From the NCBI GenBank assembly GCA_013002265.1, contig JABDKK010000172.1, positions 1-11,662 on the forward strand: a stretch of 11,662 nucleotides of DNA, written 5' to 3'. The notes beneath the pieces are model-generated. The model was given only the letters and a program-made list of their open reading frames with translations. It was not told where the DNA came from and made no database searches. The stretch's first letter is position 1, and every line of letters starts with the position of its first letter. This document shows, one piece after another, positions 1-5,523 of the stretch. The DNA comes from Candidatus Nitrosopumilus sp. (lineage in GTDB: Archaea > Thermoproteota > Nitrososphaeria > Nitrososphaerales > Nitrosopumilaceae). The position numbers and the translations under genes were made by a program.

Positions 1-1025
1 CCCAAAGCGATAAGAAACACTTGGATTATTTTTTGATTAATTTTAAACCCAGTTTTTTCTGTTCTTAGTTCAGATACAGGAGGGGATGATTTCATGTCAT
101 TTGTGGCAATTTCAATTGATTCTCTTACTGATTTTAATTTCATGGGAATTATTTTTGTTATTGAATCATCTGTTACAACTGTGTCATGAACCAAGCTATC
201 AATGAGAGGTCGTGCCAAAGAAGCTTTCACCGGAGTAATAAGATCAACCCAATAAGAAGACAAACGAGTTGTTAAAAATGGGATTTGTATTACAAATAGA
301 TTCTTGTTAAGGAATGCAGCATAAGTTCTCATCAATTCCTCATATGTCATTTTATCAGGTCCACCTACTTCAAAAATTTTACCAATAGTAGATTGATGGT
401 ATAGACATTCAGCCAAATATTTTACCACATCATCGACTGCAATTGGTTGAGCTAATGATTTTACCCAAGAAGGGCACACCATTATTCGCAATCTTTCTAC
501 CAAATATCTAAGCATTGCATACGAACCACCCTGAGCTCCAATAATTAATGAAGCACGAAATTCCGTTACAGGGATTCCACCTGATGCTAAAATTTCGCCA
601 ACCTCCTTTCTACTTTTCATATGGGGTGATAACGAAAGGCTATCATTGACCAATCCCCCCAAATAGATAATTCGTTTTACTCCTGCATCAGTTGCAGCCT
701 TTAGAAAGTTTTGAGCTTGGGTTTTTTCTCTAGTAGCAAACTCTTGCCATTGTGATTTATCACCCTCCATTGAATGAAGTAGATAGTAGGCCACTTCAGC
801 ACCTTTTAGGGCTTCGGTTAGTTGTTTTAGATCAAAAACATCAGCTTGAACATATTTTACATTATTAGTACTCTTTATTTTTCTCCTACTAAGACCAGTA
901 ACGGTATATCCTGATGAGGTCAGCAGGGAAATCAATCTGGAGCCAATAAAACCAGTTGCCCCACTAACAAAAATGGAGTATGGTGCGGACTGCTTAAACA
1001 CAGTATTCTGAAAGGATTGCTCCAT
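1..1025 (-). CDS. YbjT-like NAD(P)-binding oxidoreductase, C-terminus cut by window edge
   Basis: Translated by hand: an open frame of 341 residues from ATG (1023-1025) that runs off the left edge without a stop. The N-terminus has a Rossmann dinucleotide-binding motif GATGFIG (residues 22-28) after a beta strand. It is followed by the YYLLHSM and YLGGL segments and an SRKEVGEIL...VTEFRASLIIG stretch, with QPIAVDDVVKYL further on. This order is typical of YbjT/NDUFA9-type atypical short-chain dehydrogenases that carry a C-terminal DUF2867 domain. Such proteins are usually about 480 residues, so roughly 140 are missing. Substrate is unknown. A GGAG ribosome-binding site lies 11 nt before the ATG (complement of 1037-1040), and a TATA box at 1112-1120 implies a leader of roughly 60 nt. 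It is divergent from the B12-binding gene, with shared motif copies between them. Family is confident; role in a light or oxidative response is inference from neighbours. Confidence 0.85.
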   Translation of the reverse strand, partial: MEQSFQNTVFKQSAPYSIFVSGATGFIGSRLISLLTSSGYTVTGLSRRKIKSTNNVKYVQADVFDLKQLTEALKGAEVAYYLLHSMEGDKSQWQEFATREKTQAQNFLKAATDAGVKRIIYLGGLVNDSLSLSPHMKSRKEVGEILASGGIPVTEFRASLIIGAQGGSYAMLRYLVERLRIMVCPSWVKSLAQPIAVDDVVKYLAECLYHQSTIGKIFEVGGPDKMTYEELMRTYAAFLNKNLFVIQIPFLTTRLSSYWVDLITPVKASLARPLIDSLVHDTVVTDDSITKIIPMKLKSVRESIEIATNDMKSSPPVSELRTEKTGFKINQKIIQVFLIAL

Positions 1026-1111
1026 AATTATCTAAACTCCTTGTGTAAAGCCAATGATTTGATTTTATGAAAAATACTGTCATGGCAGGAATAAGACATG
1101 ATGGAAGTTGG

Positions 1112-1120
1112 CTTATAAAA
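1112..1120 (-). promoter_or_regulatory. TATA box for the YbjT-like gene
   Basis: The minus strand reads TTTTATAAG, preceded by AT-rich sequence. The expected start of transcription is near 1088, leaving a leader of about 60 nt that ends in the GGAG ribosome-binding site, unlike the leaderless genes elsewhere in the window. A copy of the shared 9-bp motif ends 9 nt upstream of this box. Confidence 0.5.
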
Positions 1121-1129
1121 TATTTAAAC

Positions 1130-1157
1130 TAGGGCCAAATTTTTATTCTAGTGGTAT
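1130..1157 (-). promoter_or_regulatory. Candidate operator: two 9-bp half sites as a 19-nt direct repeat
   Basis: The plus strand has TAGGGCCAA at 1130-1138 and TAGTGGTAT at 1149-1157, so the copies start 19 nt apart. On the minus strand these read TTGGCCCTA and ATACCACTA, variants of the TTRGCACTA motif. The same two-copy layout, with the same TTATTCTAGTG core, recurs at 3451-3478. The right copy overlaps the TATA box of the B12-binding gene, and the left copy sits just upstream of the TATA box of the YbjT-like gene. A bound protein could therefore affect both genes. Confidence 0.55.
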
Positions 1158-1162
1158 AAATC
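1154..1162 (+). promoter_or_regulatory. TATA box for the B12-binding protein gene
   Basis: GTATAAATC is a good archaeal TATA element. Transcription would begin around 1182-1186, about 15 nt before the TTG start at 1200. The box is overlapped on its left by a candidate operator half site (1149-1157), and the predicted transcription start lies inside another (1181-1189). That placement suits autorepression. Confidence 0.5.
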
Positions 1163-1180
1163 AGTAAAAAGTATCTTGTT

Positions 1181-1189
1181 TTAGCACTA
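1181..1189 (+). promoter_or_regulatory. TTAGCACTA motif copy at the B12-binding gene start region
   Basis: An exact TTAGCACTA, oriented toward the B12-binding gene and 11 nt from its TTG start. The identical word occurs on the minus strand at 3470-3478. Close variants TTGGCACTA occur at 4335-4343 and 4377-4385. Confidence 0.5.
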
Positions 1190-1199
1190 TAAACAAGAG

Positions 1200-2081
1200 T
1201 TGGCATTAGTTAAATATATAAAAAATGGACAAAAGACATTGGTTTACATCAGAGCAAAAAAAGTAAAATCAGATCAGTATCTATATTTAGTAAAAAGTGT
1301 CTGGGATTCTAAAAAAAGCACATCAAAGCAAGAGATCCTAAAATATCTTGGCAAGGCTTCAGAAGTTGTTAAAGATGACATACCAGAAGATTATCGTAAT
1401 GATCCCAAAATCTTATCAATTTTAGCATCATATAACCCAAAGGACATTAAAAAAAGAGAAGAATCAACTAAAAAATCAAAACAGCAATTATACAAAAGAT
1501 TTACAGAAGGAGACATCGAGGAGGCAGTAAAAATTTCCGATGAATATACAAAGCTGTTTAGCGCTTCAGAATTTTTTGACAGAATTTTAAAGCCTGTGAT
1601 GTATAAGGTTGGAGAAGACTGGGCAACAAAAAAAATCAGCATTGCAACAGAACATGTTGCAAGCAATATTGCTCAAGCATTGGTAAAAATAATAATGGAA
1701 CAGGTTACAAGCAAAAATACCAAGAAAAAAATCTTAATTTGTGTACCACTAGGTGAAGAACATCATTTAGGATGTGATGTTTTGCAGACATTTCTATCCA
1801 TTAAAGGATTCAAGGTATTCAACATAGGAACTTCAATACCAACAGAATCAATTCTAAGCTTTATTGAATACAACAAACCAGATGTGGTGCTAATATCAAT
1901 TACATTAGAAGACAATATAGGAGCAGGACAAAGACTTGTTAAAAAGATAAGAGAACAATCAAAGATACCAATATTAGTTGGCGGTTACGTTTTCCAATCC
2001 TACATAACTCCAAAATTTAATGCAAAAATAGTTGCAGATTCTGGACTAGATGAGATTTACAAAATAATTAGAAAAACTTAG
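1200..2081 (+). CDS. CarH/LitR-like adenosylcobalamin-binding sensor protein with a non-MerR N-terminus
   Basis: The protein has 293 residues. Residues about 95-170 form a four-helix B12-capping domain containing W141-x9-E151-H152, the same spacing as the W-x9-EH signature that packs against adenosylcobalamin in Thermus CarH. Residues about 177-292 form the Rossmann-type B12-binding domain: E186-x-H188-x-x-G191 is the E/DxHxxG signature (His188 the expected lower cobalt ligand), with ITL (234-236) and GG (261-262) further on. CarH proteins are B12-dependent light-responsive repressors, and light sensing is the role inferred here; corrinoid methyl-transfer protein is the main alternative. The expected MerR helix-turn-helix is absent. 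Residues 1-52 instead look like a small beta domain ending in YLxLVKSxW...LKYLGK. The residue after the capping Trp is Ala142, where Thermus CarH has the light-state cobalt ligand His132. The TTG start is chosen because no ATG lies upstream of the conserved part. It overlaps the convergent FAD enzyme gene by 4 nt. Confidence 0.82.
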   Translation: MALVKYIKNGQKTLVYIRAKKVKSDQYLYLVKSVWDSKKSTSKQEILKYLGKASEVVKDDIPEDYRNDPKILSILASYNPKDIKKREESTKKSKQQLYKRFTEGDIEEAVKISDEYTKLFSASEFFDRILKPVMYKVGEDWATKKISIATEHVASNIAQALVKIIMEQVTSKNTKKKILICVPLGEEHHLGCDVLQTFLSIKGFKVFNIGTSIPTESILSFIEYNKPDVVLISITLEDNIGAGQRLVKKIREQSKIPILVGGYVFQSYITPKFNAKIVADSGLDEIYKIIRKT

Positions 2082-3421
2082 GCTTTCAAGGATTCAAGAT
2101 GACTCAAAATATTTGGATGACACAAAGTTGAACTGTGTGCTGCTGAATCAGTCCCAATTCCATAGCTGATTGTGGAATCACCAACAAAGAACAGGCCTTT
2201 TATGCCTGGAATTTGATGAGGCATCTTTGATTTCCAGACCATTCCGGGCTCTTTCACAACTGATTCTACAAGCTTCCATGCCATAGGCCTCTCCCAAATC
2301 AATGAAGGGGTAAAATTGGGATAGATCGAAGATATTTCATTTTTCATTTTATCAACTATTTCTTTGATTTTATTTGAATCATCTACAATGTGTGATGGGA
2401 TTGGAGTGCCAGCTATGATCAAATGCTCACCAGGAGGAGATACAGAAGGCGTAATGTTTGAAATAAAGAAAATTCCTTTTGTTGTATAGTTATCACCGAC
2501 GGGAAATACAACTTGACGTGTGTCAATTTGTGATTTTAGAGCAAAGTGAACTTCAACTACTGATGTTTTTTTATCTAAGCGATTAATTTTCTCCACAAAT
2601 TTTTTATCAATTGCACCATCATCAAATAATTGATTTAGCGCAACATATGCAGGATATGAAACTATCACACAATCACTTGGCACAAAAGAATTATCAGGCA
2701 TGATAATTCCAGTGACTTTGGAATTTTCAATAGTGATTTTTTTTACAGAACAATTAGTTTGTATTGAGCTTTTTCTTTCCAAAACATAATCTGCAAGAAT
2801 TTTTGTTATAGAGTCATAGCCCCCATCTTTTGGATATGCAAATTCACTTGTCCCACCTTTGAATGGATTAGCGCGGATAATAGTTCGTGCAAACTCCCCT
2901 AACGAAATATGTTCAGCAGTGTCTGCAAATGCCAACATGCAGATAGCTTCAAAAAAGGCATTAGTATCATCATCCAATCTTTTAGTAATATCAGTCAATG
3001 ATTTAGAATCCCATTCTTCGGTTTTTTCAATTGATGTAAATGCCATAGGAAGTAAAAGTTTGAGTAATCTAATCCTACTTTTTAATGGGATTAATGAGAG
3101 CTGTAATAAATCTAGCATACCCTTAGGATATTTGTGAAATCCAGTATCAGAATGAAATGCAATGTCATTAACTTTGGCAAGCCCCAGTTTGTTATCTATA
3201 CCAATTTTTTTTAAAATATTAAAAATGGCGGACTTTTTGTAAAAAGGCATTATGTGAAATCCATTATCAAGAATATGGTTTCTGTATACCATAGATGCAG
3301 TTCTGCCTCCTAATTTTGAGGATTTTTCAAGAATTTTTACAGAATAGCCACTATTTGCCAGCAGTGCAGCAGTAGACAGACCGCCTACTCCGGCTCCAAT
3401 TATATGAATTTGCGGCATCAT
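2078..3421 (-). CDS. FAD-dependent amine-oxidase / phytoene-desaturase-like oxidoreductase
   Basis: The protein has 447 residues and is full length for the family. The N-terminus has the FAD-binding signature GAGVGG (residues 9-14) after a beta strand, Glu32 at the ribose-binding position, and the following LGGRT (37-41), typical of amine oxidases and carotenoid desaturases. The C-terminus has GLFFVGD...YGIGTDSAAHSS, the second FAD contact motif. The substrate cannot be read from sequence; carotenoid/isoprenoid desaturation or lipid oxidation are candidates. It begins with two ATG codons (3421 and 3418), either usable. It lies 53 nt downstream of the SRPBCC gene in the same direction, but that gap carries a two-copy candidate operator, so it may have its own regulated promoter. 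No strong TATA box is visible about 26 nt upstream, which would suit an activated promoter or read-through from the SRPBCC operon. Confidence 0.85.
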   Translation of the reverse strand: MMPQIHIIGAGVGGLSTAALLANSGYSVKILEKSSKLGGRTASMVYRNHILDNGFHIMPFYKKSAIFNILKKIGIDNKLGLAKVNDIAFHSDTGFHKYPKGMLDLLQLSLIPLKSRIRLLKLLLPMAFTSIEKTEEWDSKSLTDITKRLDDDTNAFFEAICMLAFADTAEHISLGEFARTIIRANPFKGGTSEFAYPKDGGYDSITKILADYVLERKSSIQTNCSVKKITIENSKVTGIIMPDNSFVPSDCVIVSYPAYVALNQLFDDGAIDKKFVEKINRLDKKTSVVEVHFALKSQIDTRQVVFPVGDNYTTKGIFFISNITPSVSPPGEHLIIAGTPIPSHIVDDSNKIKEIVDKMKNEISSIYPNFTPSLIWERPMAWKLVESVVKEPGMVWKSKMPHQIPGIKGLFFVGDSTISYGIGTDSAAHSSTLCHPNILSHLESLKA

Positions 3422-3450
3422 GCATCCACTTGTTCAAAATTACTAATAAC

Positions 3451-3478
3451 TGGTGCTAATTATTTATTCTAGTGCTAA
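3451..3478 (-). promoter_or_regulatory. Candidate operator: direct repeat of TTAGCACYA, 19-nt period
   Basis: The plus strand has TGGTGCTAA at 3451-3459 and TAGTGCTAA at 3470-3478, starting 19 nt apart. The minus strand reads TTAGCACTA then TTAGCACCA, toward the FAD enzyme gene. The right copy overlaps the last codons and stop of the SRPBCC gene. It aligns base for base with 1130-1162, including the shared TTATTCTAGTG core, which makes a functional site more likely than chance AT-rich similarity. Confidence 0.6.
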
Positions 3479-3930
3479 TTATCAATTAATGAATGTGTTT
3501 TGGCATATTTTTCAGTGGAACATAGAAATTCATCCATTACAGCATTCATTTTTTTAAAAATAATTTTATGTAAAAATGGAATAAATTTTAAAATTCCATT
3601 CAATTGAAGTTTGATAGTAATAGTAACATTAGTTCCGTTGGATGTGGCAGTATATGTCTCATAAAATTCTGTTCCCTTCAAATCGCCTGTTAATATTTTA
3701 ATGATGTGTATATTTGGGAATATAATTTCATGTAGTGTCTTTACATGGACTTTTTTTCCTATGAATCTAATACTCTCTAAAACAACTTTTTTTGTGGGAG
3801 AATCTTCAATTATTTTTAGTGACTCAAAATATTCGGGCATCACTTTATGAAAATTAGATACATCAGTACTTAATTTAAAGAGAATTTCTTGCGGAAGTAT
3901 GCTGTTCTTTTCTAAATTTAATACGCTCAT
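3475..3930 (-). CDS. SRPBCC-family (START-like) ligand-binding protein
   Basis: The protein has 151 residues, the usual size of a single SRPBCC/polyketide-cyclase-like domain. Visible features are an N-terminal helix followed by DVSNFHKVMPEYFESLKII, the typical start of coenzyme-Q-binding and cyclase-like members, then alternating beta strands, and a long C-terminal helix (about 120-146) that closes the hydrophobic cavity. No catalytic residue is diagnostic, so it may bind or carry a hydrophobic ligand such as a lipid, quinone or isoprenoid. It begins 2 nt after the stop of the upstream 117-residue gene, so the two are surely one operon. A GAGAGGG stretch in the end of that gene may serve as its ribosome-binding site. 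The FAD enzyme gene follows 53 nt downstream. Confidence 0.8.
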   Translation of the reverse strand: MSVLNLEKNSILPQEILFKLSTDVSNFHKVMPEYFESLKIIEDSPTKKVVLESIRFIGKKVHVKTLHEIIFPNIHIIKILTGDLKGTEFYETYTATSNGTNVTITIKLQLNGILKFIPFLHKIIFKKMNAVMDEFLCSTEKYAKTHSLIDN

Positions 3931-3932
3931 TG

Positions 3933-4286
3933 TTATTCTACCCTCTCAACATAATCAGAGAGGTTTGTCTTTGTAATGGAAATGTCAGGATAAACACTCT
4001 TAATGTGCGAATATAATTTTGCCAAAGATAGTTTAACAGAGTCAGTTTTTTCAGGATCTGTTAATGGATGAAGTCTAATTGTAGTTTTTTCTTTCGTAGT
4101 TGATAATTCAATAAAGAATTCTTTATGAGATTCATCGATAACTATAGTAGGCAACAGTGCGGTAAAGCCATTTTTTTCCACAAAAATTGTTTGGATTTTT
4201 ATCAAAGGGGATTTTTGAAATATAGGAATAAATTTTTTGCTAAAATCAAATAAATCCAGCGTTTTACCTATCACGATATGTGGCAT
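3933..4286 (-). CDS. Conserved-looking unknown protein, 117 residues, first gene of the SRPBCC operon
   Basis: I do not recognise a family. The protein is an alternation of predicted beta strands (IQTIFVEKN, FTALLPTIVID, FFIELSTT, TTIRLHPL) with a helix around residues 83-97 (VKLSLAKLYSHIKSV), so it looks like a small alpha/beta fold without membrane segments or metal motifs. The layout has some resemblance to a half SRPBCC or antibiotic-biosynthesis-monooxygenase fold, but no motif supports either. The ATG at 4284-4286 lies about 25 nt from a TATA box (4307-4315), giving a leaderless mRNA, and the shared TTGGCACTA motif stands upstream at 4335-4343. It is divergent from the TFB gene, and its stop is 2 nt before the SRPBCC start. 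Confidence 0.75.
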   Translation of the reverse strand: MPHIVIGKTLDLFDFSKKFIPIFQKSPLIKIQTIFVEKNGFTALLPTIVIDESHKEFFIELSTTKEKTTIRLHPLTDPEKTDSVKLSLAKLYSHIKSVYPDISITKTNLSDYVERVE

Positions 4287-4306
4287 GAATCTGATTGGTG
4301 TTTTTT

Positions 4307-4315
4307 TATTTATAA
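4307..4315 (-). promoter_or_regulatory. TATA box for the unknown-protein/SRPBCC operon
   Basis: The minus strand reads TTATAAATA, centred 25 nt from the ATG at 4286, so the mRNA should be leaderless. The TTGGCACTA motif (4335-4343) lies 19 nt further upstream, a position suited to an activator. Confidence 0.6.
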
Positions 4316-4334
4316 TAATTTAGAAAAATTGACC

Positions 4335-4343
4335 TAGTGCCAA
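4335..4343 (-). promoter_or_regulatory. TTGGCACTA motif copy upstream of the SRPBCC operon
   Basis: The plus strand is TAGTGCCAA, the exact reverse complement of the copy at 4377-4385. The two point away from each other, each toward the gene it precedes, in the 147-nt gap between two divergent genes. Confidence 0.55.
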
Positions 4344-4376
4344 CCACATAGATTGGAGTTTGTGATTAGGCATAAA

Positions 4377-4385
4377 TTGGCACTA
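4377..4385 (+). promoter_or_regulatory. TTGGCACTA motif copy upstream of the TFB gene
   Basis: An exact TTGGCACTA, 20 nt upstream of the TATA box at 4406-4413. This spacing is nearly the same as that seen for the divergent operon (19 nt). The symmetry of motif, TATA and start codon on both sides of the gap is striking. Confidence 0.55.
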
Positions 4386-4405
4386 TTTCAGAAAATATTT
4401 CCGCC

Positions 4406-4413
4406 TTAAATAA
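4406..4413 (+). promoter_or_regulatory. TATA box for the divergent TFB gene
   Basis: TTAAATAA, centred about 25 nt before the ATG at 4434, predicting a leaderless transcript. Confidence 0.5.
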
Positions 4414-4433
4414 CATATTTACCTAAATTAGAC

Positions 4434-5345
4434 ATGATGACTGAATTACTCCATCAAAAAAATTGCAAAAAAAATTCATTGATTACAGATTATCACACAG
4501 GGGAAATTGCATGTAGTAATTGCGGTGCAGTGTCATTTGAGAAAATACTCGATATCGGTCAGGAATCATCTGGCCTGACTGGTGAAGAATACAGCAAAAA
4601 CACCAGGGTCGGAGGGAAAATATCTTTGAAGATGATTGACATGGGATTGTCTACAATAATTGAATCAAAGGACAAGGATGCAACAGGTAGAAATCTTTCA
4701 GCAGAAAACCGAAGAATGTTTTATCGCCTGCGTATGTGGGATAGAAATAGTCGTTCGGCCAGTTCAGTGAAATCATTTCAAAAAGCATTTACATTACTTG
4801 ATGGAATTGCATCAAAACTAGGATTACCAGATGTAGTAGTAGAGCAAACAGCTCATTTGTTTAGAAAAATTGCTGCTAAGAAAATTCTTGCAGGAAGATC
4901 TACTGCTGGAATCTTGTGTGCAGCCATATACATCACATGCAGAGTTACTGATACCCCTAGAACATTACAGGATATTGCAGATGCAGGAAATGTTAGAAAA
5001 AAAACTCTCCAACGAATTTACAGATTTCTAGCACGAGAGATGGATATATATCCTGAAATTTTTGATCCATCTGAATTTGTCTCAAGGGTTGCAAAAGCAT
5101 CTGGTATTTCAGAAAAAACAGAAAGGTTGGCATTTAAGATATTGGACATGGCATCCAAACAAAACGTTTCAACTAGTAAAAACCCAATGGCAATGGCTGC
5201 TACTGCAATTCATTTAGCATCAAAAATTAACAATGAGAAAGTTTCTCAAACACAAATTTCCAAAATATCGGGAATTAGCGCTGTTACAATCAGAGACAGG
5301 GTAAAAGAAATCAAGAAAAAGTTAGGAGGTGAAATCTATGGGTAG
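4434..5345 (+). CDS. tfb: Transcription initiation factor TFB, paralogue with degenerate zinc ribbon
   Basis: The protein has 303 residues, full length for archaeal TFB. Layout: zinc ribbon (about 7-35), B-reader/linker (RVGGKISLKMIDMGLST, about 58-74), cyclin repeat 1 (about 105-200, with GRSTAGILCAAIYITCR and TPRTLQDIADAG), and cyclin repeat 2 (about 208-297, with KNPMAMAATAIHLAS and the ISAVTIRDRVKEI recognition helix that contacts the BRE). TFB bridges TBP at the TATA box and RNA polymerase. The second zinc knuckle C27-x2-C30 is intact, but the first keeps only Cys11. The partner position (8) is Gln, with His7 or His21 as possible substitutes. The usual acidic-Trp (EWR) stretch after the ribbon is replaced by QESSGLTGEEYS. 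Multiple TFBs are normal in ammonia-oxidising archaea. Divergent placement beside the SRPBCC operon and the shared motif suggest a condition-specific factor, which is inference. Confidence 0.93.
   Translation: MMTELLHQKNCKKNSLITDYHTGEIACSNCGAVSFEKILDIGQESSGLTGEEYSKNTRVGGKISLKMIDMGLSTIIESKDKDATGRNLSAENRRMFYRLRMWDRNSRSASSVKSFQKAFTLLDGIASKLGLPDVVVEQTAHLFRKIAAKKILAGRSTAGILCAAIYITCRVTDTPRTLQDIADAGNVRKKTLQRIYRFLAREMDIYPEIFDPSEFVSRVAKASGISEKTERLAFKILDMASKQNVSTSKNPMAMAATAIHLASKINNEKVSQTQISKISGISAVTIRDRVKEIKKKLGGEIYG
5325..5332 (+). promoter_or_regulatory. Strong ribosome-binding site GGAGGTGA
   Basis: A near-perfect complement of the archaeal 16S rRNA 3' end, lying inside the last codons of the TFB gene and 5 nt before ATG 5338. 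It decides the start of the small downstream gene in favour of ATG 5338 over the in-frame GTG at 5329, and shows translation from the TFB mRNA. Confidence 0.8.
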
Positions 5346-5523
5346 AACATGTAGAGGAATTTGCGTAATGCACAGGGCTGATCCAGCACCTAACAAAATA
5401 AGATACGAGATAGGTCAGAAAAGATGTACGTTTTGTGGAATCTTTTTGTCATCTGAGGAATCAAGGTGTATTTGTTGTAAGGCAGTCCTGAGGACAAAAC
5501 CACGCAGTAAAAAGAAAAACTGA
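5338..5523 (+). CDS. Small Cys-rich zinc-finger protein, 61 residues, overlapping the TFB gene
   Basis: The protein has 61 residues from ATG 5338 (9 nt inside the longest open frame), chosen for the strong ribosome-binding site at 5325-5332. It has seven cysteines: C5 and C9 near the N-terminus, then C30-x2-C33 and C44-x-C46-C47, which together look like a compact zinc ribbon. The C-terminus is basic (RTKPRSKKKN). The gene overlaps the TFB stop by 8 nt, so translation is probably coupled and the product may act with that TFB or with RNA polymerase or the ribosome. I do not recognise a named family, though a small Cys-rich protein of this kind is plausible as a group-specific conserved protein. 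Its stop codon abuts the stop of the convergent GTPase gene with no base between. Confidence 0.8.
   Translation: MGRTCRGICVMHRADPAPNKIRYEIGQKRCTFCGIFLSSEESRCICCKAVLRTKPRSKKKN

Noticed and set aside
1391..1666. Minus-strand frame inside the B12-binding gene, and similar opposite-strand frames at 2859-3137, 5819-6214 and 8483-8875
   Set aside because: Each lies fully inside a gene with clear family motifs on the other strand, and none has a motif of its own.
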